64,000 nucleotides of DNA, taken from Streptomyces sp. NBC_01381 (GTDB lineage Bacteria > Actinomycetota > Actinomycetes > Streptomycetales > Streptomycetaceae). The notes under the pieces are model-generated. The model was not told the origin of the DNA. It was given only the letters and a program-made list of their open reading frames with translations, and made no database searches. The position numbers were made by a program, and so were the translations under genes. Position 1 is the stretch's first letter. Each line of letters starts with the position of its first letter. Of this stretch, positions 48,965 to 57,265 are shown one piece after another. The stretch lies in assembly GCF_026340305.1 (NCBI RefSeq), contig NZ_JAPEPI010000002.1, forward strand, positions 1,550,001 to 1,614,000. Direction: 5' to 3'.

Positions 48965-49421
48965 ACCAGACCGCCTTGCCGGAGTCGGTGGGGCGGTGAC
49001 CGCAGGACGAGCTGAGGGTGCGGATCAGGAGCAGTCCGCGCCCGTGCTCCTGCCAGGGGTCGGGCTCCGAGTCCGGCGTGGGGTCCGTGAGGTTGCCGGG
49101 CGGCAGCGGGTTGGAGTCGTGCACCTCGACCTGGCAGCCGTTCGGCAGGAGCTCGATGACAAGCTCTATCGGCTCTTCCCCCGCCGTGTGCTCCACCGCG
49201 TTGGCCACCAGCTCCGCCGTGAGCAGCTCCGCGGTGTCGGTGTCGGCGGCCGACTCGATCTCCGCGAGGGCCGTACGCACCAGCGCGCGGGCGATCGGCA
49301 CGGCTGCCGTGGTGTGCGGCAGCGCGATGCGCCACGAGGCGGGAGCGGGAGGTTCGTGCAAGGCGGGTGGTCCGTTCAGGCAGCAGGTGGTCCTGCTTTC
49401 AACCGTACGAATCTTAATCAC
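48945..49421 (-). CDS. RsbW-like ATP-binding regulatory protein (HATPase_c)
   Basis: About 158 residues from a GTG at 49421; the open frame reaches 49550, but its first 43 codons do not resemble the family. Visible GHKL motifs are the N box LLTAELVANAVEHTAG, the G1 region VEVHDSNP and the G2 box HGRGLLLIRTLSSSCG. Streptomycetes encode many such single-domain kinases, which act as anti-sigma factors or phosphorylate anti-anti-sigma factors. No sigma factor or antagonist gene is adjacent, so the partner is unknown. Start position uncertain. Confidence 0.78.
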   Translation of the reverse strand: MIKIRTVESRTTCCLNGPPALHEPPAPASWRIALPHTTAAVPIARALVRTALAEIESAADTDTAELLTAELVANAVEHTAGEEPIELVIELLPNGCQVEVHDSNPLPPGNLTDPTPDSEPDPWQEHGRGLLLIRTLSSSCGHRPTDSGKAVWFTLPAA

Positions 49422-49627
49422 TATGTCGACAGGGCCGTCGGTAGGGCATATCACGGGACGTCCGGCCCTGTGGTGCTCCAAGTGAAAAGACGCGCATATC
49501 GTGACTTTCGTTCCCGGTGGGGCGGGTGAGGCGGCAGTCTTATCGCGCACTCATGACGACAGTCACGGATCGGTGATAACTTCGAAGGGCAGCGAACTCC
49601 AGCCCCAGGCCGAGGAGGCCGCATCTG

Positions 49628-50455
49628 ATGAGTCCCTTCACCGGCTCCGCGCACCGCACCCCCGACTGGCAGCACCTGCGGTACGAGGTCGAGGACGGGG
49701 TAGCCACGGTCACGCTCGCCCGCCCCGACAAGCTCAACGCCCTCACCTTCGGCGCCTACGCCGACCTGCGCGATCTCCTCGCCGAGCTGTCCCGCGACAA
49801 ATCCGTGCGCGCCCTGGTGCTCGGCGGAGAGGGGCGGGGCTTCTGCTCGGGCGGTGACGTCGACGAGATCATCGGCGCGACCCTCTCCATGGACACCGCG
49901 CAGCTGCTCGACTTCAACCGCATGACGGGGCAGGTCGTGCGCGCGATCCGCGAGTGCCCCTTCCCCGTGATCGCCGCCGTGCACGGCGTGGCCGCCGGTG
50001 CCGGCGCCGTCCTCGCGCTCGCCGCCGACTTCCGGGTGGCCGACCCCTCGGCACGCTTCTCCTTCCTCTTCACACGGGTGGGCCTGTCGGGCGGCGACAT
50101 GGGGGCCGCCTACCTGCTGCCCCGCGTCGTCGGCCTCGGTCACGCCACGCGGCTACTCATGCTGGGCGAACCGGTGCGTGCCCCCGAAGCCGAGCGGATC
50201 GGCCTGATCAGCGAGCTGACGGACGAGGGCAAGGCCGCCGAGGCTGCGCGGACCCTCGCCCGCCGCCTCGCCGACGGTCCCGCTCTCGCGTACGCGCAGA
50301 CCAAGGCGCTGCTCACCTCGGAACTGGACATGCCGCTCGCGGCGGCCGTCGAGCTGGACGCGGCGACCCAGGCGCTGCTCATGAACGGCGAGGACTACAA
50401 GGAATTCCACGCCGCCTTCACTGAGAAGCGGCCGCCGAAGTGGCAGGGGCGATGA
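49628..50455 (+). CDS. enoyl-CoA hydratase/isomerase family protein
   Basis: 275 residues; GAGGAGG lies about 9 bases before the ATG. Crotonase-fold landmarks are ARPDKLNALTFGAY, the first oxyanion-hole loop GRGFCSGGDVDE, the second HGVAAGAGAVLALAADFRVA and FLFTRVGLSGGDMGAAYLLPRVVG with acidic residues near the active site. It overlaps the aminobenzoyl-CoA monooxygenase/reductase gene by 4 bp, so it probably hydrates or isomerises a ring-reduced CoA intermediate in that pathway. Confidence 0.9.
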   Translation: MSPFTGSAHRTPDWQHLRYEVEDGVATVTLARPDKLNALTFGAYADLRDLLAELSRDKSVRALVLGGEGRGFCSGGDVDEIIGATLSMDTAQLLDFNRMTGQVVRAIRECPFPVIAAVHGVAAGAGAVLALAADFRVADPSARFSFLFTRVGLSGGDMGAAYLLPRVVGLGHATRLLMLGEPVRAPEAERIGLISELTDEGKAAEAARTLARRLADGPALAYAQTKALLTSELDMPLAAAVELDAATQALLMNGEDYKEFHAAFTEKRPPKWQGR

Positions 50456-52836
50456 GCGTGGGGACGCCGAAGGGCGGCGGGCCGACGCGGACCGAGGCGG
50501 CCACTCATGCGCCCGCCTTGAGGTCCACACCGCCCACACCGCCCACACCGCCCACGCCGCCCGCGGCGCACCGCATCGCCGTCATCGGCGGCGGGCCCGG
50601 CGGGCTCTACGCCGCCGCCCTGCTCAAGCGGCTCGACCCGCGGCGCGAGATCACCGTCTGGGAGCGCAACGCCCCCGACGACACCTTCGGCTTCGGAGTC
50701 GTCCTCTCCGACGAGACCCTCGGCGGCATCGAGCACGCCGACCCCGTCGTGTACGCCGCGCTGCAGGCCGAGTTCGTCCGCTGGGACGACATCGACATAG
50801 TCCACCGGGGCGGCCGCCACACCTCCGGCGGGCACGGCTTCGCCGCTCTCGGCAGGCGCCGCCTCCTGGAGATCCTGCACGAGCGGTGCCGCGACCTCGG
50901 CGTCGACCTGCGCTTCCGCGCCGAGGCGCCGCCCGCGGCCGAGCTCTCCACGGCGTACGACCTGGTGATCGCGGCCGACGGCGTGCACAGCCTCACCCGC
51001 GACGCGTACGCGGACGTGTTCGCGCCGAGCATCGAGACGCACCGCTGCCGCTACATCTGGCTCGCCGCCGACTTCGCCTTCGACGCCTTCCGCTTCGAGA
51101 TCGCCGAGACCGAGCACGGCGTGATGCAGCTGCACGGCTACCCCTACGCGCCCGGCGCCTCCACCGTCATCGTCGAGATGCGCGAAGAGGTCTGGGAGGC
51201 CGCCGGGTTCGCGGAGCTCGACGAGCGGGAGTCGACCGAGCGCTGCGCCAAGATCTTCGCCGACGCGCTCGGCGGGCGGCCCCTGCGCGGCAACAAATCC
51301 GCCTGGACCACCTTCCGCACGGTCGTCAACAAGCGCTGGTCGCACGGCAATACGGTGCTGATCGGCGACGCGGCCCACACCGCCCACTTCTCCATCGGCT
51401 CCGGCACCAAGCTCGCCGTCGAGGACGCCCTCGCGCTCGCCGCCTGTCTGGAGGAGCAGCCCGACATCGCCGGGGCCCTCGCCGCGTACGAGACGGAGCG
51501 CCGCCCCGTCGTCGAGTCCACGCAGCGCGCCGCCCGCGCGAGCCTGGAGTGGTTCGAGCGGCTCCCCGACCATCTGGACCAGCCGCCGCGGCAGTTCGCG
51601 TTCAATCTGCTCACCCGCAGCCGCCGCGTCACCCACGACAATCTGCGGCTGCGCGACGCCCACTTCACCGCGGCCGTCGAGCGCGAGTTCGGCTGCCCCG
51701 AGGGCACACCGCCGATGTTCACACCCTTCCGGCTGCGCGAACTCACCCTGTGCAACCGCGTGGTCGTCTCGCCGATGGACATGTACTCCGCTGTGGACGG
51801 CGTCCCCGGCGACTTCCACCTCGTCCACCTCGGGGCAAGGGCGCTGGGCGGCGCGGGACTCGTCATGACCGAGATGGTGTGCGTCAGCGAGCGGGGCCGC
51901 ATCACGCCGGGCTGCGCCGGGCTCTACACCGATCAACAGGCCGACGCCTGGCGGCGGATCACCGACTTCGCGCACGCGCAGGCGCCGAATACCGCGATCG
52001 GCGTCCAGCTGGGCCACTCCGGTCGCAAGGGCTCGACGAAGCTGATGTGGGAAGGCATCGACGACCCCCTCGGCGACGGCAACTGGCCGCTGGTGGCGCC
52101 TTCTTCACTCCCGTACAAGGAGAACAGTCAGCGCCCGCACGAGCTGGACCGCGCCGGACTCGACGAGATCCGCGAGCAGTTCACGTCCGCCGCGCGGCGA
52201 GCGGAACAGTGCGGCTTCGATCTGCTCGAACTGCACTGCGCGCACGGCTATCTGCTGTCCGGCTTCCTCTCGCCGCTCACCAACCGGCGCACCGACGCGT
52301 ACGGCGGATCACTCACTAACCGGCTGCGCTTCCCCCTCGAAGTCTTCGACTCCGTAAGGGAGTTGTGGCCGAGTGGCAAGCCCATGACCGTCCGCATCTC
52401 GGCCACCGACTGGGCCGACGGCGGCACCACGGCGGACGACGCGGTCGAGATCGCCCGCGCCTTCGCCGCGCACGGGGCCGACGCCATCGACGTCTCCACC
52501 GGTCAGGTCGTCTCCGACGAGCGCCCCGCGTACGGCCGCTCCTACCAGACCCCGTTCGCCGACCGCATCCGCAACGAAACCGGCATCCCGGTCGTCACCG
52601 TCGGCGCCATCTCCTCCTGGGACGACGTCAACTCCCTGATCCTGGCGGGCCGTACGGACCTGTGCGCGCTGGCACGCCCGCACCTTTACGACCCGCACTG
52701 GACGCTGCACGCGGCGGCCGAGCAGGGGTACTCGGGACCGGGCGTCAGCTGGCCGCTGCCCTACCGGGCGGGCAGCCGCCGCCCGCAGACCGGGCGTACG
52801 GACGGGCCCAAGCCCCGCCTAACGCTGGGGAGTTGA
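50452..52836 (+). CDS. bifunctional FAD monooxygenase / old-yellow-enzyme reductase (2-aminobenzoyl-CoA or salicylyl-CoA type)
   Basis: 794 residues. The N-terminal half is a flavin monooxygenase: dinucleotide motif IAVIGGGPGGLYAAALLKR (near residue 45), DLVIAADGVHS and GNTVLIGDAAHTAHFSIGSG. The C-terminal half (from about 425, FTPFRLRELTLCNRVVVSPMDMYS) is an OYE-like FMN reductase with the ligand pair in QLGHSGRKGS and the LHCAHGYLLSGFLSP strand. This fusion is typical of 2-aminobenzoyl-CoA monooxygenase/reductase, which hydroxylates and then reduces the aromatic ring, and of salicylyl-CoA 5-hydroxylases. The ligase and dehydrogenase genes nearby favour anthranilate-like degradation. A Thr-Pro-Pro repeat lies in the N-terminal extension. 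Confidence 0.88.
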   Translation: MSVGTPKGGGPTRTEAATHAPALRSTPPTPPTPPTPPAAHRIAVIGGGPGGLYAAALLKRLDPRREITVWERNAPDDTFGFGVVLSDETLGGIEHADPVVYAALQAEFVRWDDIDIVHRGGRHTSGGHGFAALGRRRLLEILHERCRDLGVDLRFRAEAPPAAELSTAYDLVIAADGVHSLTRDAYADVFAPSIETHRCRYIWLAADFAFDAFRFEIAETEHGVMQLHGYPYAPGASTVIVEMREEVWEAAGFAELDERESTERCAKIFADALGGRPLRGNKSAWTTFRTVVNKRWSHGNTVLIGDAAHTAHFSIGSGTKLAVEDALALAACLEEQPDIAGALAAYETERRPVVESTQRAARASLEWFERLPDHLDQPPRQFAFNLLTRSRRVTHDNLRLRDAHFTAAVEREFGCPEGTPPMFTPFRLRELTLCNRVVVSPMDMYSAVDGVPGDFHLVHLGARALGGAGLVMTEMVCVSERGRITPGCAGLYTDQQADAWRRITDFAHAQAPNTAIGVQLGHSGRKGSTKLMWEGIDDPLGDGNWPLVAPSSLPYKENSQRPHELDRAGLDEIREQFTSAARRAEQCGFDLLELHCAHGYLLSGFLSPLTNRRTDAYGGSLTNRLRFPLEVFDSVRELWPSGKPMTVRISATDWADGGTTADDAVEIARAFAAHGADAIDVSTGQVVSDERPAYGRSYQTPFADRIRNETGIPVVTVGAISSWDDVNSLILAGRTDLCALARPHLYDPHWTLHAAAEQGYSGPGVSWPLPYRAGSRRPQTGRTDGPKPRLTLGS

Positions 52837-53649
52837 GGGGGCGGGCGCCGCGAACTCGCCGCCCGGCTCCCGCAGCCGCTCGTCGAGCGCCGCGAACACC
52901 TCCGCGGACCGCTCGCCCGGCCACCCGTCCGGCAGCAGCTCCGCCGGCAGGCCCGGATCGGCGTACGGCAGCCGCCGCCAGGAGTCCAGGGCAAGGAGAT
53001 AGTCCCGGTAGGCCGTGTCCGGGGGAGTGTCCGTGCGGCCCTGCCAGGAGCGGAGCACCGGCTCGTGCCGGTCGAGGAACGCCTCGTGCTGCTTGGCGAT
53101 CGCCGCCAGGTCCCACCACCGGCCCACCGCTTCGGATGTCGCCGCGAAGCCCAGGTGCTCCCCGCGGAACAAGTCGACGTACACGGCGAGTTGGAGGCGC
53201 TCCAGGGTGTGCCGGGTCTCTTCGTAGAGATGCGCCGGGGCGATCCACACCCCCGGAGCGGCCGTTCCGAAGCCGAGTCCGGCAAGGCGGGAGCGCAGCA
53301 CATGCCGCTTCTGGCGTTCCGACTCCGGTACGGAGAAGACGGCGAGCACCCAGCCGCCGCCCTGCCGCGCGGCCGGGCGATTCGCGTAGATACGGCGGTC
53401 GCCGTCGTCCAGGAGCTGCCGTGCGTCGGGCGAGAGGGCGTACCCCGCGGCGCCCGCCGCCGTCCGGGCGGGCACGAGAAGGCCGCGCCGCTTGAGCCGG
53501 GACACGGACGAGCGCACGGACGGGGCGTCCACGCCGACGGGGGCGAGAAGCCTGACCAGCTCGGCGACGGGCACCGGGCCGGGGGCCGCGCGCCCGTAGG
53601 CGCCGTAGAAGGTGACGATCAGGGACCGGGGAGTGTGCTGCTCGGACAC
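52819..53649 (-). CDS. PaaX-family transcriptional regulator
   Basis: 276 residues: an N-terminal winged helix (SLIVTFYGAYGR...VRSSVSRLKRRGLLVP), a central PaaX domain (WVLAVFSVPESERQKRHVLRSRLAGLGF, GVWIAPAH) and the C-terminal LYRDYLLALDSWRRLPYADPGLPAELLP type segment. PaaX proteins repress aromatic-CoA degradation genes and are released by the aryl-CoA product. It lies between the monooxygenase (18 bp tail-to-tail overlap) and the CoA-ligase gene (4 bp), and is probably cotranscribed downstream of the ligase. Candidate target: the ligase/dehydrogenase divergent promoter near 55359. Confidence 0.92.
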   Translation of the reverse strand: MSEQHTPRSLIVTFYGAYGRAAPGPVPVAELVRLLAPVGVDAPSVRSSVSRLKRRGLLVPARTAAGAAGYALSPDARQLLDDGDRRIYANRPAARQGGGWVLAVFSVPESERQKRHVLRSRLAGLGFGTAAPGVWIAPAHLYEETRHTLERLQLAVYVDLFRGEHLGFAATSEAVGRWWDLAAIAKQHEAFLDRHEPVLRSWQGRTDTPPDTAYRDYLLALDSWRRLPYADPGLPAELLPDGWPGERSAEVFAALDERLREPGGEFAAPAPSTPQR

Positions 53650-53653
53650 GTGA

Positions 53654-55294
53654 TCACTCTACGTGCCCGGACTCCCGCAGCCGGAACCGCTGGAGTTTGC
53701 CCGTCGCCGTACGCGGCAGCGCGTCCAGGAAGACGATCTCGCGCGGGCACTTGTAGGGCACAAGCTCGCTCTTCACGAATGCGCGCAGCCGTTCGGGGTC
53801 GCGGGCCGTGCCCGCACGGGCCACGACGTACGCGACGACGATCTGGCCGCGCAGCTCGTCGGGCCGCCCCACCACCGCCGTCTCCTGGACGTCCGGGTGC
53901 CGCATCAGCGCCTCTTCGACCTCCGGTCCCGCGATGTTGTACCCGGCGGAGATGATCATGTCGTCCGCGCGAGCGACGTACCGGAAGTAGCCGTCGGCGT
54001 CACGGACGTACGTGTCACCGGTGACGTTCCACCCATGACGTACGTACTGCAACTGGCGCTCGTCGCCCAGATACCGGCAGCCGACGGGCCCGCGCACGGC
54101 AAGGAGACCCGGCTCGCCGTCCGGTACCGGAGCCCCCGAATCGTCGACCACGCGCGCGTGCCACCCGGGCACGGGCCGCCCCGTGGTGCCGGGCCTGATC
54201 TCCTCGTCCGCGGCCGAGATGAAGATGTGCAGGAGCTCGGTGGCGCCGATGCCGTTGATGATGCGGTGCCCGGTGCGCTCGTGCCACGCCTGCCAGGTGG
54301 CGGCGGGCAGATTCTCCCCGGCGGAGACGCACCGGCGCAGCGTGGAGATGTCGCACGCGTCCGGCTTGCCCAGCTCGTCGAGCATGGCGCGGTACGCGGT
54401 AGGGGCGGTGAAGAGCACGGTGACGCCGTGCTCGGCGACGGCGGGCAACAACTGCTTGGGGCCCGCCTGTTCGAGCAGCAGCGACGAGGCGCCGGCCCGC
54501 AGCGGGAAGATGACGAGCCCGCCGAGCCCGAAGGTGAAACCGAGCGGCGGACTGCCCGCGAAGACGTCGTCGGGCCCCGGCTTCAGGACGTGCCGCGCGA
54601 AGGTGTCGGCGATGGCGAGCACATCACGGTGGAAGTGCATGCACCCCTTGGGGCGCCCGGTGGTGCCGGAGGTGAAGGCGATGAGCGCGACGTCGTCGGC
54701 GGAGGTGTCCACGGGCTCGTACACATCGGGCTGCCGGCCGGCGCGGGCCAGCAGATCATCACTCCCTTCGCCCCCGAAGGTCGTGACGCTCAGCCCCGGA
54801 ATCCCGGCCTTGACCAGGTCGTCGACCACGCGGACATCGCACAGCGCGTGGCTGACCTCGGCGATCTCGCACATCGTGGCCAGCTCCTGCGAGCGCTGCT
54901 GGGCCAGCACCGTCACCGCGACGGCGCCCGCCTTCATCACGGCGAGCCAACAGGCCGCCAGCCAGGGCGTGGTGGGCCCGCGCAGCAGGACGCGGTGGCC
55001 CGGCAGCACGTCGAGCTCGGCCGTCAGGACGTGCGCGATCCGGTCGACGTGCCGCTGCAGTTCGCCGTACGTCCAGGCCTCGCCGGACCCCGAACGGAAC
55101 GCGGTGCGCCCCGCGCCGAGCCGTTCCACCGTACGGTCCAGGAGCTCGGCGCCGCAGTTGAGACGCCGGGGGTAGTGCAGTTCGGGCCGGTCGTGGACGA
55201 ACGCGGGCCACTGCGCCGGCGGCGGGAGATGGTCGCGGGCGAAGGTGTCGATGTGAGCCGATGGGTGGAGTCGGGGTGCACTCTTGGCGTCCAC
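53654..55294 (-). CDS. aryl-CoA ligase, 2-aminobenzoate/benzoate-CoA ligase family
   Basis: 546 residues from a GTG. ANL-family motifs are ALIAFTSGTTGRPKGCMHFH (P-loop), NGIGATELLHIFISA, TGDTYVRDADGYFRYVARADDMIISAGYNIAGPEVE and the catalytic Lys in PRTATGKLQRF. Active-site LHIFISA recalls benzoate/anthranilate-CoA ligases. It activates an aromatic acid to its CoA thioester for the monooxygenase/reductase at 50452. It is divergent from the acyl-CoA dehydrogenase at 55410, sharing a promoter region of 115 bp. Confidence 0.9.
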   Translation of the reverse strand: MDAKSAPRLHPSAHIDTFARDHLPPPAQWPAFVHDRPELHYPRRLNCGAELLDRTVERLGAGRTAFRSGSGEAWTYGELQRHVDRIAHVLTAELDVLPGHRVLLRGPTTPWLAACWLAVMKAGAVAVTVLAQQRSQELATMCEIAEVSHALCDVRVVDDLVKAGIPGLSVTTFGGEGSDDLLARAGRQPDVYEPVDTSADDVALIAFTSGTTGRPKGCMHFHRDVLAIADTFARHVLKPGPDDVFAGSPPLGFTFGLGGLVIFPLRAGASSLLLEQAGPKQLLPAVAEHGVTVLFTAPTAYRAMLDELGKPDACDISTLRRCVSAGENLPAATWQAWHERTGHRIINGIGATELLHIFISAADEEIRPGTTGRPVPGWHARVVDDSGAPVPDGEPGLLAVRGPVGCRYLGDERQLQYVRHGWNVTGDTYVRDADGYFRYVARADDMIISAGYNIAGPEVEEALMRHPDVQETAVVGRPDELRGQIVVAYVVARAGTARDPERLRAFVKSELVPYKCPREIVFLDALPRTATGKLQRFRLRESGHVE

Positions 55295-55358
55295 AGCGGG
55301 TCGCCCCCTTGCCGTTCGGGTTGCCGTTCGGGCTTGTGGTGAGCTCGCACAACGAGCG

Positions 55359-55394
55359 TATCGTGATGGTGACGACAGTCAACGGTTCGCGATA
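55359..55394. promoter_or_regulatory. candidate operator between aryl-CoA ligase and acyl-CoA dehydrogenase
   Basis: An imperfect inverted repeat TATCGTGA (55359-55366) and TCGCGATA (55387-55394) centred in the divergent promoter region. PaaX is the nearest regulator, so it is the natural candidate ligand. Seen by eye only. Confidence 0.35.
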
Positions 55395-55409
55395 GAGGAG
55401 GGGCCCGGC

Positions 55410-56561
55410 ATGACGGCATTCTCGCTCAATCCACAACAAATCGCCTGGTGTACGGAGCTGCGTGCGCTGGCCGCGGAGCGATTGCGGCCCCTGGTGGAGA
55501 AGGGCGAGCCGGGCCGGGTGAACCGCCCGCTGGTGGCGGCGCTCGGCGAACTGGGCCTGCTGGACCGCCTGTTCGGTGCGGGCGACGGACCCGCGGGCGG
55601 CGGAGCCCTGGGCCTCTGTCTCCTCCGCGAGTCGCTCGCCCACGGCTGCACGGAGGCGGAGACGGCGCTTGCCCTGCAGGGGCTCGGCGCGCATCCGGTG
55701 GCCGAGTACGGCTCCACCGCCCAGCGGGACCGATGGCTCACCCCGGCCCGCGAGGGGCGGGCGGTGGCGGCCTTCGCGCTCTCGGAGCCCGGCGCGGGCT
55801 CCGACGCGGCGGCGCTTGCGCTGCGGGCGTCGCCGGACGGGGCGTCGTCCTGGCGTCTTACGGGGGAGAAGTGCTGGATCTCGAACGCCCCCGAGGCCGA
55901 CTTCTACACCGTCTTCGCCCGTACGACCCAGGACGCGGGCGCGCGCGGCGTCACGGCATTCCTGGTCCCCGCCGACCGGGCGGGTCTTTCGGGCACCCCC
56001 CTCGACATGCTCTCCCCGCACCCGATCGGCGCCCTCGCCTTCGACGGCGTACGCGTGACGACTGACGACCTCCTGGGCGAGCCGGACCGCGGCTTCCGCG
56101 TCGCCATGACGACGCTGAACCGCTTCCGCCCCAGCGTGGGCGCGTTCGCTGTCGGCATGGCCGACGCCGCGCTGGACGCGGCGCTGGCGCATACGGCCCG
56201 GCGGGACGCGTTCGGCGGCAAGTTGAGCGATCTGCAGGCGGTGTCGCACCAGGTCGCGGAGATGGCGACGCGGACGGAGGCGGCTCGGTTGATGGTGTAC
56301 GCGGCCGCGGCGGCGTACGACCGCGGTGAGCCGGACGTGGCTCGCCGCGCGGCGATGGCGAAGCTGCTGGCCACGGAGACGGCGCAGTTCGTGGTGGACG
56401 CGGCGGTGCAGTTGCACGGGGCGTGCGCGTTGCGGCGCGGGCATCTTCTGGAACATCTGTACCGGGAGGTGCGGGCGCCGCGGATTTATGAGGGGGCGAG
56501 TGAGGTGCAGCGGGGGATCATCGCGAAGGACTTGTACGCGGGTGCGGCTACAGACGGGTGA
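55410..56561 (+). CDS. acyl-CoA dehydrogenase
   Basis: 383 residues; GAGGAGGGG precedes the ATG at 55410. Family motifs are AFALSEPGAGSDAAAL, WRLTGEKCWISNAPEADFYTVFART, NRFRPSVGAFAVGMADAALDAAL and the C-terminal QLHGACALRRGHLLEHLYREVRAPRIYEGASEVQRGIIAKDL. The Glu in IYEGASEVQ is at the usual catalytic-base region of part of the family. It probably dehydrogenates an alicyclic CoA intermediate after ring reduction of 2-aminobenzoyl-CoA. The stop codon directly abuts a 215-bp inverted-repeat element. Confidence 0.92.
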   Translation: MTAFSLNPQQIAWCTELRALAAERLRPLVEKGEPGRVNRPLVAALGELGLLDRLFGAGDGPAGGGALGLCLLRESLAHGCTEAETALALQGLGAHPVAEYGSTAQRDRWLTPAREGRAVAAFALSEPGAGSDAAALALRASPDGASSWRLTGEKCWISNAPEADFYTVFARTTQDAGARGVTAFLVPADRAGLSGTPLDMLSPHPIGALAFDGVRVTTDDLLGEPDRGFRVAMTTLNRFRPSVGAFAVGMADAALDAALAHTARRDAFGGKLSDLQAVSHQVAEMATRTEAARLMVYAAAAAYDRGEPDVARRAAMAKLLATETAQFVVDAAVQLHGACALRRGHLLEHLYREVRAPRIYEGASEVQRGIIAKDLYAGAATDG

Positions 56562-56776
56562 CTTTCCCCAATCCCGCCCCTTCCCGAACTTTCCGACTCC
56601 GTCGGGCTCATGGCTCGGTCAATCACCGGCTCCGCCGAGTTCGTCCTCAAACTCCCCCAAGCTCTTAAAGAGCAGGGGGGACCCCCTCGACGGGCTGAAA
56701 AAGACAGACACCTGCCGGGCAATCGGGGGTCTGGGGCAGAGCCCCCAGTTTTGGGAAGGGGTGGGATTGGGGAAAG
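56562..56776. mobile_element. 215-bp MITE-like element with 24-bp terminal inverted repeats
   Basis: Terminal repeats at 56562-56585 and 56753-56776 match in 23 of 24 positions. The left end begins on the base after the dehydrogenase stop codon. The interior has no gene but contains a copy of the CCCCCAAGCTC...GAGCAGGGGG repeat (56652-56686) and a CTGGGG-CAGAG-CCCCAG type hairpin (about 56731-56748). No clear target-site duplication was seen. It could be a non-autonomous element or a composite of streptomycete palindromic repeats, and its ends would also pair into a strong terminator. Confidence 0.6.
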
Positions 56777-56839
56777 AAGCCCGCCGCAGGCGCAACGGAC
56801 CGCAGACGACTCTCAGCCGCAACCCAAAGGAGCCCCAAG

Positions 56840-57238
56840 ATGCCCCTCCGCCGCCTCAACCCCGCCGAGCTCTCCCCGCCCACCGGCTTCTCCCACGCCG
56901 TCACCGCCACCGGCAGCCGCATCGTCTTTCTCGCGGGGCAGACCGCCCTCGACGCCGACGGCAAGATCGTCGGCGCCACCCTCCCCGAGCAGTTCGAGCG
57001 GGCCCTCACCAATCTCCTCACGGCCCTGCGCCACGCCGGCGGCACCCCCGCCGACCTCGCCCGCGTCACCGTCTACGCCACGGACGTCGCCGACTACCGC
57101 GTCCAGGCAGCCGAGTTGGGCCACATCTGGCGAAGGCTCGCGGGCCGCGACTACCCCGCCATGGCGGTCATCGGTGCCGTCCGCCTCTGGGACGAGGAGT
57201 GCAGGGTGGAGCTGGAGGGAGTGGCAGTCCTGGACTGA
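56840..57238 (+). CDS. RidA/YjgF-family protein (enamine/imine deaminase-like)
   Basis: 132 residues; AAAGGAG lies upstream. Fold landmarks are FSHAVTATGSRIVFLAGQTALDADG, NLLTALRHAGGTPADLARVTVYATD, and the C-terminal RVELEGVAV strand. RidA proteins hydrolyse reactive enamines and imines to ketones and ammonia. Degradation of 2-aminobenzoyl-CoA by ring reduction gives an enamine-type alicyclic intermediate, so a RidA beside these genes makes sense, though the two are separated by the inverted-repeat element. The substrate is not visible in the sequence. Confidence 0.87.
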   Translation: MPLRRLNPAELSPPTGFSHAVTATGSRIVFLAGQTALDADGKIVGATLPEQFERALTNLLTALRHAGGTPADLARVTVYATDVADYRVQAAELGHIWRRLAGRDYPAMAVIGAVRLWDEECRVELEGVAVLD

Positions 57239-57265
57239 GCCGGCAGGCAGGCAGACCGCGAGTCG

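Noticed and set aside
49422..49550. Longer N-terminus for the RsbW-like protein
   Set aside because: The extra codons do not resemble the family and no ribosome-binding site supports the far start, although the exact start remains uncertain.
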